This document shows positions 14,123 to 22,807 of a stretch of 29,483 nt of DNA, piece by piece. A model generated the notes under the pieces. That model was not told the origin of the DNA. It made no database searches and saw nothing but the letters and a program-made list of their open reading frames with translations. Each line of letters starts with the position of its first letter. The first letter of the stretch is position 1. The position numbers and the translations under genes were made by a program. Source of the DNA: Patescibacteria group bacterium. Its GTDB lineage: Bacteria; Patescibacteriota; Minisyncoccia; Phycocordibacterales; UBA2100. The stretch covers positions 1 through 29,483 of the forward strand of contig JANLHO010000001.1 in the NCBI GenBank assembly GCA_024654485.1. The letters are read 5' to 3'.

Positions 14123-14333
14123 CTAGAAGCGGCGCACGGTCCGCTTTTCTCATTGAGATGCACAGTATCGGGCGATGGCGACGTTTCCGAGGACGTGGCG
14201 GTTCTTCCGCTTGCGGCAGGCGCTGCCGCCATCCTTAGGTCTTAGTTGCAACTTTCCATGAAAGCATCGCCCGATAGTGTGCACCTCCCATATTGAACAC
14301 TACCACCACATTGCCCCTGTGCAATGTGGTTTT
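14123..14333 (+). ncRNA. Putative highly structured RNA (about 210 nt)
   Basis: Between a strong promoter and an intrinsic terminator there is no credible ORF but much base pairing. A first hairpin is AGAAGCGG/CCGCTTTT (14125-14148). A 19-nt arm (14159-14177, TGCACAGTATCGGGCGATG) pairs with 14265-14283 at 18 of 19 positions. It encloses GCGG-TTCTT-CCGC (14198-14210), GCGGCA/TGCCGC (14213-14229) and CTTTC-CAT-GAAAG. I do not recognise it; lack of the SRP and RNase P core motifs argues against those. A housekeeping or trans-acting regulatory RNA fits the promoter strength. Confidence 0.7.
14305..14333 (+). terminator. Intrinsic terminator of ncRNA 3
   Basis: ACCACATTGC (14305-14314) pairs with GCAATGTGGT (14321-14330) around CCCTGT and is followed by TTT. 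On the minus strand there is no T-tract, so it serves the plus-strand RNA. The gspE stop codon lies 11 bp beyond. Confidence 0.85.
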
Positions 14334-14343
14334 GTGGTCTAAC

Positions 14344-16047
14344 TCACGCCTCGGTGGAGGCGAAGGACTGGAGCATGGCCTCGTCGTGCAGGTCTACGAC
14401 GCGGCCGAGCTCGTCAAGCGACGTGACGCCTTTCAATACCTTCACCGCGCCGTCCTGCGCCATGCGGCGGATTTTCTGGTGTCGCGCCGCTTTCCATATA
14501 TCGCGCTCGCTTGACGTGTGTCGCACGCACTCCTCTATCTGTTGGTCCATAAGGACGACTTCCACCACGGCGATGCGCCCCTTGTAGCCGAGGCCCCCGC
14601 ACTTCGGGCAGCCCTTCGCTACCCACATCGTGTCGCGGTTTTGCGGAAGCTCGTCCTCGTGCGGAATGTTCTTCAGAAGAGTATCCATTATCGCGCGAGC
14701 GTCGCCCGCAATGGGCTGCGCTTCGCGGCATTCTGGGCAGAGTCGGCGCACGAGTCGCTGCGCCATAGCGACGGTTACCGCGGCACCGAGAATGTCGGCA
14801 TTGACGCCCATGTCTATGAGTCGCGGGAAAGTGCCAGCGGCGTCGTTGGTGTGCAGCGTGGAGAAGACGAGGTGACCCGTTAGGGATGCATGCACGGCGG
14901 TGGAGGCCACTTCCGCATCGCGTATCTCGCCGACCATGATGACGTCGGGGTCCTGGCGCAGCGTGGAGCGCAGACCCAGCGCAAATGTGTAGTCCTTGGA
15001 AACCTGCGTTTGCACGACGCCCGCCAGATGGTACTCAATAGGGTCCTCTATCGTGACTATCTTGATGCCCGGATTTTGCACTTGGCGCAGGAAGGCGTAG
15101 AGCGTCGTGGTCTTACCCGAGCCGGTGGGACCGGTATTGAGTATCATGCCGTTGGGCTTGGCTATCTCGCGCTTGAAAATCTCCATCAGGTATTTATCAA
15201 ATCCGAGCTCCTCCATCGGCAGCGCGATGGTCGTCGGGTCCAGTACGCGCATCACGATGGTCTCGGCGTAAGAACCGGGGAGGACGGAGGTGCGTATCTC
15301 TATCTCGTTGTCGTTCACCGCTATGGAGAATCTCCCGTCTTGGGCTGCGTTCTTTATATTTAGCTTCAGACCGGAGAGCAGTTTTATGCGCGATGAAATA
15401 AGCGCGTAGGTGGGCTGATCAAAGGTCATGATGTCTACCAGAACTCCGTCAAGACGATAGCGCATCCGTATGTTGTCCTCTTGCGGCTCAAGGTGCACAT
15501 CGGAGGCGCTAAGGGAGAGCGCCCCGCCCATGATGACCTCCAGGACCCGCGATATGCGGTGCGTATCTTTGGATTTCGTGTGTGTGTCTATCTCAATTTT
15601 TACATCCTCTATCGTCTTGAGCTTCTGCATCATTTCCTGGATGGTCTCGTTGGAGAGGGTGAGGATGCCGGCTTCCGTTTCCGTCGCGTATGAGATGTCG
15701 TGGTAGCGATCCCATGCGTGCTCCAGAGACGCACGCGAGACGATAAAACGCTTCGCCTGGTATCCGAGCCGCTCAAGCGCTTGCAATTCCTGCAGGGCGT
15801 CCGGACGCTCCGGCGCTCGCATGGCGACCAACACGACCTTGTTGACCTTGCTGAAAGCCGCCATCTCCAGATCGCGCGCGCGCTTCTCGTCTATCAGGCG
15901 CAGCGCGTCGGTATCTATGGACTTGGATGTGAGGTCCACATAACCGACGCCGTATTTGCCCGAGAGCATTTGCGCAAGCTGCTCCTCCTCGCGTACGCGG
16001 AGCTCGTGCAATCGCTCGGACTGCTTCTTGTCGTTGAAGATCGCCAT
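14344..16047 (-). CDS. Type II secretion / type IV pilus assembly ATPase (GspE/PilB)
   Basis: This hexameric cytoplasmic ATPase powers pilus or pseudopilus assembly. From the ATG at 16045-16047 it has 567 residues. An N-terminal domain (about 1-150) precedes the motor domain with Walker A GPTGSGKTTTLY (about residue 305), Asp box and Walker B GEIRDAEVASTAVHASLTGH (about 370) and the His-box STLHTNDA. A zinc-binding tetracysteine follows (CPEC near 437, CPKCGGLGYKGR near 482), which is characteristic of PilB/GspE rather than PilT. A longer frame to 16200 is rejected: TACAAT ends 6 nt before the chosen ATG. No other pilus genes are in the window, so it stands alone here. It diverges from polA with 77 bp between starts. 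Confidence 0.93.
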   Translation of the reverse strand: MAIFNDKKQSERLHELRVREEEQLAQMLSGKYGVGYVDLTSKSIDTDALRLIDEKRARDLEMAAFSKVNKVVLVAMRAPERPDALQELQALERLGYQAKRFIVSRASLEHAWDRYHDISYATETEAGILTLSNETIQEMMQKLKTIEDVKIEIDTHTKSKDTHRISRVLEVIMGGALSLSASDVHLEPQEDNIRMRYRLDGVLVDIMTFDQPTYALISSRIKLLSGLKLNIKNAAQDGRFSIAVNDNEIEIRTSVLPGSYAETIVMRVLDPTTIALPMEELGFDKYLMEIFKREIAKPNGMILNTGPTGSGKTTTLYAFLRQVQNPGIKIVTIEDPIEYHLAGVVQTQVSKDYTFALGLRSTLRQDPDVIMVGEIRDAEVASTAVHASLTGHLVFSTLHTNDAAGTFPRLIDMGVNADILGAAVTVAMAQRLVRRLCPECREAQPIAGDARAIMDTLLKNIPHEDELPQNRDTMWVAKGCPKCGGLGYKGRIAVVEVVLMDQQIEECVRHTSSERDIWKAARHQKIRRMAQDGAVKVLKGVTSLDELGRVVDLHDEAMLQSFASTEA

Positions 16048-16124
16048 GCGTGCATTGTAACGCATGGCGGGAGCGCGTCGGACGGGTATTTCAACATTAC
16101 CCCGCCTGGGCGTATCATGAGCGC

Positions 16125-18542
16125 GTGACTGCAAAAAAGAGAACTCGCGCGAAAAAGGGAGCCAGCGGAGAGCAGGCCCGCCTGATGCTTTTGGACACAC
16201 ACGCGATAATCCATCGCGCGTACCACGCGCTTCCCGACCTGACGACGTCCGCGGGGGAGCCCACGGGCGCCTTGTACGGCCTCATCACGATGCTATTGAA
16301 GTCCATCGCGGACCTGAAGCCCGACTATATCGTCGCCGCGCGCGACCGCGCTGAAAAAACGCACAGGCACGAGATCTTTGAGGAATACAAGGGAACACGG
16401 GCAAAAACGGAAGAGCCGCTCGTAGAGCAGCTCAAGCGAGCCGGCGAGGTATTTGATGCGTTCGGCATTCCCGTGCTTGATGTGGCCGGATTTGAGGCGG
16501 ACGACGTCATCGGCACAGTGGCCGAGCAGGTCGGCGAAAGGAAGGATCTGGAGACGGTCATTCTGACAGGCGACATGGACATGCTGCAGCTTATTCAAGA
16601 CGGACGCGTGACGGTCTACCGGCTCCTCACCGGGATATCAAACATGAAGTATTACGACGAGGACGCGGTTCGCGAGCGCTACGGCTTCGGGCCGGAGAAT
16701 GTCACCGACTACAAGGGCATGTGCGGGGACCCCTCGGACAACATAAAAGGGGTGAAGGGTATCGGCGAAAAGACAGCGACCGAACTCATACAAAAATTCG
16801 GCTCGGTTGAGAATATTTACAAAGAGCTGGAAAAGGCTCCGGATTCATTCGCGAAAAAAGGCGTCAAGCCGCGCGTCGCAGTGCTACTTGGCGCCGGGAA
16901 AGAATCGGCGCTTTTCTCCAAGCAGCTCGCGACCATACGCCGCGACGCTCCCATACGATTCACCCTGCCGGATCATCCGTGGCGCATGAGTGACCACGCA
17001 AAGGGAATAATGGCGATGTGCGAGAGGCTTGAATTTCGCTCGCTCCGCGAGCGCGTTCGCGCCCTTGCGCACGTCGAGTCCGGCGCGCCGGAAGAGCGCG
17101 AGATGCCCGCGCAGGAAGTCGTACCGGATTCGCTGCGCGAAGCATCCATCGCTCTGTGGCTTTTGCACTCCGATACCACCAACCCCTCTCTCGGCGATAT
17201 TTTGCGCTACGCCCATACGGAAGATTTTGAAAAAGCGCGCGCCAAGGTATTCGCCGAGCTCAAGAAAACGGGTCGGCTCCCGGAGGTATACGAAAAAATA
17301 GAGAAGCCTCTGATACCGGTCGTGGAGCGCATGAACGAGGCGGGCATTCTACTGGATACCGCGCACCTGAAAGAGCTTGCGCGCGAATACGGGAAGGAGG
17401 TGGGGGAAATAGCGGGACGCATCTACGGGCACGCGGGGCGCGAATTCAACATAAACTCGCCCAAGCAGCTGGCAACCGTGCTCTACGACGAGCTGAAGAT
17501 AGTTCCTGCGCGCCAAAAAATGACGGCCGGCGGTGCGCGCACGACGCGCGAATCGGAGCTTGCGAAGCTCTCCCCCGCGCACCCCATAATCGCCGACGTG
17601 CTCGCGTATCGCGAGCTTCAGAAGCTTCTCTCCACCTATATAGAAAAGATGCCGGCCATGGTCGCCAAAGACGGCCGCCTTCATGCGCATTTCCTGCAGG
17701 CGGGGACTACCACGGGGCGCATGGCGAGCCAAGATCCCAACCTTCAGAACATACCCATAAAGACAGCGTATGGCCGTCGGATAAGGGAGGCCTTCGCGGC
17801 TCCGCGCGGGAGCGTCCTCATCGCGCTTGATTACTCGCAGATAGAGCTTCGCATAGCCGCCGGTCTTTCCGGCGACAGGAAATTGATAGATGTGTTCAAG
17901 GAGGGCGGTGATATACATGTGGCCGTTGCCTCGCAAGTATTCGGCGTACCGCCGCAGAAGATTGATTACGAGATGCGCCGGCGCGCCAAGGTCATCAATT
18001 TCGGCATCCTCTACGGCATGGGTGTCAACGCCCTGCGCGTGAATCTTGGCGAGGAAGTATCGCGCGCTGATGCCGCCGCGTTCCTCGCGGAATATTTCAA
18101 GAAATTTTCGGGGCTCGCGCGCTACATAAAAAACACCACCCAAGAAGCAGCGAAGCGCGGATACACGGAGACCCTCTTCGGCAGACGGCGCTATTTTCCC
18201 GGGCTTTCTTCGCCGCTCCCGCAGATGCGCGCGCAGGCCGAGCGCATGGCCGTCAACGCGCCGATACAGGGGACGCAGTCGGACATTATCAAGCTCGCGA
18301 TGGTGGAGGCCGACCGCATGATAGAGAAAGAGGGCTGGAGGGACGATGTGCGCCTCGTCCTGCAGGTGCACGATGAGCTCGTCTACGAAGCGAAAAAGTC
18401 CGTCGCGGACGCGGCTGCGGCAAAAATACGGCACGCGATGGAGACGGTCGTGCCCGCGAAAGCCCTGCACGGTGTCCCCATCGTCGCGGAAGTTTCAATA
18501 GGGAAGAACTGGGGGGAAATGCAAAGGGTTTCGCGTATCTAG
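16125..18542 (+). CDS. polA: DNA polymerase I, proofreading domain reduced
   Basis: This enzyme replaces RNA primers and fills repair gaps. From the GTG at 16125 it has 805 residues. The N-terminal 5'-3' exonuclease is complete in its motifs: LLDTHAIIHRAYH, GFEADDVIGTVAEQ, TGDMDMLQLI, DYKGMCGDPSDNIKGVKGIG. The polymerase domain has TTTGRMASQDPNLQNIP, motif A LDYSQIELRIAA, motif B RRAKVINFGILYGMG and motif C QVHDELVYEA. The region between them is only about 100 residues instead of ~190 and lacks the DxE and other acidic residues of a 3'-5' exonuclease, so proofreading is probably absent. TATCAT ends 6 nt before the GTG, which supports this start over the ORF extension to 16050. No Shine-Dalgarno is seen. 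Confidence 0.95.
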   Translation: MTAKKRTRAKKGASGEQARLMLLDTHAIIHRAYHALPDLTTSAGEPTGALYGLITMLLKSIADLKPDYIVAARDRAEKTHRHEIFEEYKGTRAKTEEPLVEQLKRAGEVFDAFGIPVLDVAGFEADDVIGTVAEQVGERKDLETVILTGDMDMLQLIQDGRVTVYRLLTGISNMKYYDEDAVRERYGFGPENVTDYKGMCGDPSDNIKGVKGIGEKTATELIQKFGSVENIYKELEKAPDSFAKKGVKPRVAVLLGAGKESALFSKQLATIRRDAPIRFTLPDHPWRMSDHAKGIMAMCERLEFRSLRERVRALAHVESGAPEEREMPAQEVVPDSLREASIALWLLHSDTTNPSLGDILRYAHTEDFEKARAKVFAELKKTGRLPEVYEKIEKPLIPVVERMNEAGILLDTAHLKELAREYGKEVGEIAGRIYGHAGREFNINSPKQLATVLYDELKIVPARQKMTAGGARTTRESELAKLSPAHPIIADVLAYRELQKLLSTYIEKMPAMVAKDGRLHAHFLQAGTTTGRMASQDPNLQNIPIKTAYGRRIREAFAAPRGSVLIALDYSQIELRIAAGLSGDRKLIDVFKEGGDIHVAVASQVFGVPPQKIDYEMRRRAKVINFGILYGMGVNALRVNLGEEVSRADAAAFLAEYFKKFSGLARYIKNTTQEAAKRGYTETLFGRRRYFPGLSSPLPQMRAQAERMAVNAPIQGTQSDIIKLAMVEADRMIEKEGWRDDVRLVLQVHDELVYEAKKSVADAAAAKIRHAMETVVPAKALHGVPIVAEVSIGKNWGEMQRVSRI

Positions 18543-18747
18543 CAGCCGCCGACCCACGTCGTTCGCAGCAAGGTCGTGACTCATCCCAATACTTTATATT
18601 TTTTATAAAGTATTGGGATGGGGGCGTAATGGAGCTTGGGTCGCAGGCCCGTGGCTGGCGGCTGGTCGTTGGTGGATGGTTGATACTTGGAGCGTACCGG
18701 CCCGATCTTTCTGGACGCTCCGCGCCAAAGGCTATACGCTGTCGTAT
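18543..18747. other. polA-holA intergenic region
   Basis: These 205 bp contain palindrome copy C and, near their end, the candidate holA -10 TATACG (18733-18738). I see nothing else; the reading frame open through part of it is Trp/Gly-rich and does not belong to holA. Confidence 0.6.
18582..18620. repeat. Intergenic palindrome, copy C
   Basis: CATCCCAATACTTTATA (18582-18598) and its exact complement (18604-18620) form a 17-bp perfect stem with a TTTTT loop. It begins 40 bp after the polA stop. Confidence 0.93.
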
Positions 18748-19371
18748 ATGCTGTATGTGTATACGGGGACGGATAGAGAGAAGACGCGCGCCGCGCTGGA
18801 GGCCGAGCTCAAAAAACACAAGGGCGCGCGCGTCATGCGGCTAAGCGATGCACACGCGCCAGCCGACATTTCGGCCGCGCTTCAGGGAGGCGGGCTTTTC
18901 GCAGAGCGTCGCGCGGTCGTCCTGGACGGCGTATTGGAGAATGAAGAGATGCGCCCGCCCGTCATGCAGTCGCTGCCCGCGATGCGCGAGGCGAGAGACC
19001 CGTACTTTATTTTGGAGGAGAAACCGGATGCGGCGACCAAGCGCACGCTTGGCAAGTACGCGGAAAAGATACAAACTTTTGATTCTCCCAAGGGCCAAGA
19101 GGGGAAGGCCATATTCGCGCTCAAAGGGGCGCTTGTGCGCGGCGATAAAAAGGCGCTGTGGATAGGCTTGCGGCGCGAACTCATAGAGGGCAAGCGGCCG
19201 GAAGCGGTACACGGCTTCCTCTTCTGGGCCGCAAAAGACGCGCTTTTGCGCGCTCCAACAGCGCGTGCGCGGATTCTTGTGGCTAGGCTCGCCGAGCTGC
19301 CTCACGAGGCGAGGAGGCAGGGGGAGGAACTGGATTATGCACTGGAGCGATTTGTGCTCTCGGAGGTATGA
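18748..19371 (+). CDS. holA: DNA polymerase III delta subunit (clamp loader), HolA-like
   Basis: The delta subunit opens the sliding clamp in the clamp-loader complex. From the ATG at 18748 the protein is 207 residues, shorter than the usual 320-340. The start MLYVYTGTDREKTRAALEAELKKHK, the LQGGGLFAERRAVVLDGV strand region and the C-terminal segment with LLRAPTARARILVARLAELPHEARRQGEELDYALERFVL resemble the compact delta subunits annotated in CPR genomes. It lacks a recognisable ATPase motif, as expected for delta. TATACG lies 9 nt upstream. The stop codon overlaps the next gene's first possible start by 4 bp (ATGA). Identification is by general pattern and by position after polA; I am fairly, not fully, sure. 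Confidence 0.7.
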   Translation: MLYVYTGTDREKTRAALEAELKKHKGARVMRLSDAHAPADISAALQGGGLFAERRAVVLDGVLENEEMRPPVMQSLPAMREARDPYFILEEKPDAATKRTLGKYAEKIQTFDSPKGQEGKAIFALKGALVRGDKKALWIGLRRELIEGKRPEAVHGFLFWAAKDALLRAPTARARILVARLAELPHEARRQGEELDYALERFVLSEV

Positions 19372-20846
19372 TACGATTGATGCATATGAGCGTCCCCGCC
19401 TTGCGCTTCGTGTGGATGGCGATATTTGTGGCCCTTGCACTCTCGGCCGCTTCTCTTTTGATACCCGCGCCAGCGTACGCGGTCGGTGCGGAGGCGGATA
19501 ATTTCTGCACTCCCGTGATAATTGATGGTTGCGGATGCGGACTACAAATGACCTCCAAGGGGTGCCAGCGGAGCGCGAACAAGTATCTGTGCGTATGCGC
19601 AGACGTTACGTCTGGATTCACAACTACAGGCTTATGCGTTGCGGAAAAAAAATGTGAGGCGGTCACCACCGGTGGGAAGGGAGTGGACAGCGGGCTTAGC
19701 CAGCTTGCGCAACAGCTTGGCAAGATGCTGGGCGACTTGTTTAAGGGCGGACAAGACGGTGGCGGTGACAGCGGGAGTCAGAGTACAGGGCAGTGCCCCG
19801 GCGGGTACTACCAGACCAGCGTCCCCTCCTCCGACCCGTGCGCGCAGTATGTCGCTCCCACCTCCGCGCAGATAGACACCGGTGCGTTCGGTGGCTCCAA
19901 CACCGGCTCCAGCGCGCTTTTGAATTCGCTCTTGGGCAATACCCAGGCCTCTCCCATCGGCTCTTCCGCATTGATAGATCTGACGACAGGCACGGACGCG
20001 GGAGCGTCGGGCCAGATAGACATCGCGGGCAACACGCCGGGCACAGCTTTCCGTATAAATTCCCTGATAAGCTCCGACAACTCCACCGACGATTCCACCG
20101 GCCCCGCCAATACCACGAACACACCAAACGCCGTCGCTTCAGGGACCGCGTCCCCGTCAGGCGTCAAAACATCGGCGGGCGGTGCGACCGGCATAAGGAA
20201 TGTCGTAACCATGTCCGGTAATTCCACGAGCACCGACGCATCGGCAGCCCCTCCCGAGTCCGGCGTTTCGGGCGACATCACGGTCGGCGAGGGTGGAGCG
20301 ACAGTGACTGCAGGCACCACCGACGCGGAAAAGAATACGACGGTAGCGGGGTTCTATGGCTCCGATGCGCCCGGAGGTCAATCGCAGGGTCTCGCGGCTC
20401 GCTGGTGCGAATCGCGCCCGTGGGCCGGCAATTTCCTATCGGTGATAATACCTCCGACATTCTTTGACAACCTTTGCACATGGAGGGGGTATCAGGTGGG
20501 ACCCGAGGAGCCGTCCGCGCCCACTCTCCAGCAGACTGACCCCGCTCCGAAGCCCCCTGCCCCGCCACCGGCCGCGACCTCCACGGCACCGGCGGTCGCG
20601 CCTCGCGTAGACATCTGGGCGGTTCCCCCGACCGTCCCGCTTGATACGCGCACCTCAATATTCTGGAATGCGCAGGGCGTTACCGAGTGCACCGAGACGT
20701 CTCCCGACGGAAGCTTCAGCCACTCAACGCTCTCCGGCGGGGCCGCTACGGTCCCCTTGGTGCGAGCGACCACGTTCACCATCTCGTGCCTCGCGCCGGA
20801 CGGCTCGTATGTTTCGGGCTACGTTACGGTCAATATAGCGATATAG
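19368..20846 (+). CDS. Secreted Cys/Ser/Thr-rich protein with C-terminal Ig-like domain
   Basis: This 492-residue exported protein has no recognised enzyme domain. A signal peptide (FVWMAIFVALALSAASLLIPA, cleavage near AYA) is followed by a Cys-rich module of about 70 residues (CTPVIIDGCGCGLQ, CQRS, CVCADV, CVAEKKC). Next come a hydrophobic/amphipathic stretch LSQLAQQLGKMLGDLFKGG with a Gly/Asp tail, a long Ser/Thr/Asn/Gly linker with many repeats of STD/GTDA type, and a C-terminal beta-sandwich (VDIWAVPPTVPLDTRTSIFW to the end). The first ATG overlaps the holA stop; an alternative ATG at 19380 has TATGAT (19367-19372) 7 nt upstream and may be the real leaderless start. Architecture parallels the protein at 27626. 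Confidence 0.8.
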   Translation: MIRLMHMSVPALRFVWMAIFVALALSAASLLIPAPAYAVGAEADNFCTPVIIDGCGCGLQMTSKGCQRSANKYLCVCADVTSGFTTTGLCVAEKKCEAVTTGGKGVDSGLSQLAQQLGKMLGDLFKGGQDGGGDSGSQSTGQCPGGYYQTSVPSSDPCAQYVAPTSAQIDTGAFGGSNTGSSALLNSLLGNTQASPIGSSALIDLTTGTDAGASGQIDIAGNTPGTAFRINSLISSDNSTDDSTGPANTTNTPNAVASGTASPSGVKTSAGGATGIRNVVTMSGNSTSTDASAAPPESGVSGDITVGEGGATVTAGTTDAEKNTTVAGFYGSDAPGGQSQGLAARWCESRPWAGNFLSVIIPPTFFDNLCTWRGYQVGPEEPSAPTLQQTDPAPKPPAPPPAATSTAPAVAPRVDIWAVPPTVPLDTRTSIFWNAQGVTECTETSPDGSFSHSTLSGGAATVPLVRATTFTISCLAPDGSYVSGYVTVNIAI

Positions 20847-20936
20847 CGTCCGCCTCATAAACTCATAAATAAAGAATAAGGGAAGCGTCGCGGGTACTTA
20901 TTGCGAAGTGTCGCAGTGTAGTATTATCCATACAGT

Positions 20937-22169
20937 ATGAATCCACTGCACTCCGCTCTCGCGCAACTTGATAGGGCCATAATAATACGAGGTATCTCTG
21001 ACGAACTCCGCTCCCGCATTGAGAAGCCGGAGAGGGAGATCGTGGCCTCCATACCCGTGGAGATGGACGACGGCAGCGCCAGGATATTTGAGGGATATCG
21101 CGTGCAGCATTCAAGCCTGCGCGGTCCGTACAAAGGAGGCATCCGGTATCACGCCGACACAAATCTGGACGAGGTGCGCGCGCTTGCCCTTTGGATGACA
21201 ATAAAATGCGCCGTCGCCGACATTCCGATGGGTGGGGCCAAAGGAGGCGTCACCGTAGATCCGAGAACCATATCGCAAGGCGAGCGTGAGCGTCTTTCGC
21301 GCGGGTGGGTGCGCTCCCTGTACCCGCTGCTCGGGCCGGACAGCGACATCCCCGCGCCCGACGTAAATACCAACCCGGAGACCATGGGCTGGATGTCCGA
21401 CGAGTACGAAAAGCTGACATCCGATACGCGCAATGCGGCCTTTACCGGAAAGGCGCTTGATAGGGGCGGCTCCGAGGGTAGGAGTGCGGCGACGGGAGTA
21501 GGCGGCTTTTTCGTCTTTGAAGCCCTGCGTTCTCTAATGGGCCTGCCGGAGAAGGTTGCCATCGCCATACAGGGTGTGGGCAACGTCGGGGTGGGCGCGG
21601 CGGAGGCATTTCACGCACACGGCCATCGGGTCGTGGCACTTTCGGACTCAAGAGGCGGTGTCTATGCCGAAAAAGGTCTTGACCCCGCGGCGGTGTCCGC
21701 ATACAAAAAAGAAACGGGCTCTCTAAAATGGTATCCGGATGCGGAAGCCATATCCAATGATGACCTGCTCCGGCTGGAGTGCGACGTATTGGTTCCGGCG
21801 GCGCTTGAGAATCAGATAACCGCCGACACGGTTAGCGGCGTCCGCGCGAAAGTAGTGCTTGAGCTCGCCAACGGACCCACAACGCCGGAAGCCGATGATG
21901 CGCTCCTCGCGCGCGCGGTACACGTCATACCCGACATTCTCGGCAACAGCGGCGGGGTGGTGGTGTCGTCCTATGAATGGGAGCAAAACCTCAAGGGAGA
22001 ACACTGGAGCGAGGATGATGTCCTTGGGAAGCTTCGCACTCTTTTGGAGCGCGAAGGTCGTGGCGTGTGGGATCGCGCGAAGAGGCTGAAGACGGACATG
22101 CGCCGAGCGGCATTCACGATAGCACTGGAGCGTTTGCAGGAAGCGCTTGATGCGAAGAAAACTCACTGA
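20937..22169 (+). CDS. Glutamate/leucine-type dehydrogenase
   Basis: This 410-residue oxidative deaminase family member interconverts an amino acid (most likely glutamate) and its 2-oxo acid using NAD(P). The catalytic domain keeps GPYKGGIRYH (K66), TIKCAVADIPMGGAKGG (K90, K102 the catalytic lysine) and the essential aspartate in DIPAPDVNT (D142). The cofactor domain has AIQGVGNVGVGAAEAF and C-terminal PDILGNSGGVVVSSYEWEQN. Length and motifs fit GluDH (about 410-420). Specificity for glutamate versus another amino acid cannot be settled by eye. TATTAT (20922-20927) lies 9 nt upstream of the ATG; no Shine-Dalgarno. Palindrome D follows 76 bp after its stop. Confidence 0.93.
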   Translation: MNPLHSALAQLDRAIIIRGISDELRSRIEKPEREIVASIPVEMDDGSARIFEGYRVQHSSLRGPYKGGIRYHADTNLDEVRALALWMTIKCAVADIPMGGAKGGVTVDPRTISQGERERLSRGWVRSLYPLLGPDSDIPAPDVNTNPETMGWMSDEYEKLTSDTRNAAFTGKALDRGGSEGRSAATGVGGFFVFEALRSLMGLPEKVAIAIQGVGNVGVGAAEAFHAHGHRVVALSDSRGGVYAEKGLDPAAVSAYKKETGSLKWYPDAEAISNDDLLRLECDVLVPAALENQITADTVSGVRAKVVLELANGPTTPEADDALLARAVHVIPDILGNSGGVVVSSYEWEQNLKGEHWSEDDVLGKLRTLLEREGRGVWDRAKRLKTDMRRAAFTIALERLQEALDAKKTH

Positions 22170-22245
22170 TTCACCGCTGTCTTTTTGTAGGCAAGGCTAC
22201 GTTTCCGAACCCTTTTCGCCCCGCTTTTCACCGTGGCCGCCCCGT

Positions 22246-22282
22246 ATCCCAATACTTCACATTTTTTGTGAAGTATTGGGAT
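22246..22282. repeat. Intergenic palindrome, copy D
   Basis: ATCCCAATACTTCACA (22246-22261) and its exact complement (22267-22282) form a 16-bp stem with a TTTTT loop. Relative to copy C two T-A pairs are replaced by C-G pairs with both sides changed. Confidence 0.93.
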
Positions 22283-22333
22283 GTTCAGCGGAACGAATGT
22301 CCTGCCAAAACGCGACTTTGCGCATCATTACTA

Positions 22334-22404
22334 TCCCCCCGGGAGGGATCGAACCTCCGTCAACTGCTTAAAAGGCAGCTGCTCTACCATTGAGCTACGG
22401 GGGG
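22334..22404 (-). tRNA. tRNA-Lys (anticodon TTT)
   Basis: A 71-nt cloverleaf: acceptor CCCCCCG/CGGGGGG, D arm GCTC-AATGGTA-GAGC, anticodon stem GCTGC/GCAGT with loop CTTTTAA, a 4-nt variable loop, T arm GGAGG-TTCGATC-CCTCC, discriminator A. The anticodon TTT reads Lys codons AAA and AAG. No CCA is encoded. It is 52 bp downstream of the DoxX-like gene on the same strand. Confidence 0.97.
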
Positions 22405-22456
22405 AGATGTCTATTTCTAACAGACAACAGCCGCGAATGCTACCGCCGGCCTTCTG

Positions 22457-22801
22457 CTACAGAGGAAGATCAACCGCGAAAGCACCCGCCCCTGTCATGA
22501 CGAGCGTCGCGCACATGACGAGCGCGAGCGCGAGAGCAGAGCGGGGAAGAGCGCGAGCGCGCGGGAAAAGCAGCGAACCTGCCACGAGCACGACACCCAA
22601 TAGCGCCATGGGCTGCGTCCACGCGCCCAGGAGCAGAGCGAGCCCGACTACCGCTTCAACAGCGCCCGATATTCGGAAAAGCGTCTCCGGCGCGCGCACA
22701 TGCCGCCACGCCATGTATCCGAATACGACCGCAATAGCCAAGCGGATAAGCGCCGCCGCCAAGGGTGAGAGGAAAAGCAGCTGCGGTAATGCGGAAAGCA
22801 T
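22457..22801 (-). CDS. DoxX-like small membrane protein
   Basis: From the ATG at 22799-22801 this is a 114-residue protein with four predicted membrane helices. The order (LFLSPLAAALIRLAIAVVFGYMAW, ISGAVEAVVGLALLLGAW, PMALLGVVLVAGSLLF, ALALALVMCATLVM) and the end TGAGAFAVDLPL match the DoxX/DoxD-like family. The cellular role is uncertain. A longer frame to 23053 runs antisense to the methyltransferase gene and is rejected. TATACT on the minus strand (22808-22813) ends exactly 6 nt before the ATG. It shares a tight divergent promoter with the methyltransferase gene and is followed by tRNA-Lys. Confidence 0.85.
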   Translation of the reverse strand: MLSALPQLLFLSPLAAALIRLAIAVVFGYMAWRHVRAPETLFRISGAVEAVVGLALLLGAWTQPMALLGVVLVAGSLLFPRARALPRSALALALVMCATLVMTGAGAFAVDLPL

Positions 22802-22807
22802 GAGGAC

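Noticed and set aside
14123..14333. SRP or RNase P RNA identity for ncRNA 3
   Set aside because: The conserved SRP tetraloop and asymmetric-loop motif and the RNase P core sequences are not visible.
17349..18470. 373-codon minus-strand ORF inside polA
   Set aside because: Fully antisense to the conserved polymerase domain; composition reflects the GC-rich opposite strand.
22147..22371. ORF ending IPPGGIEPPSTA
   Set aside because: The tail is the antisense reading of tRNA-Lys; it is a chance frame.
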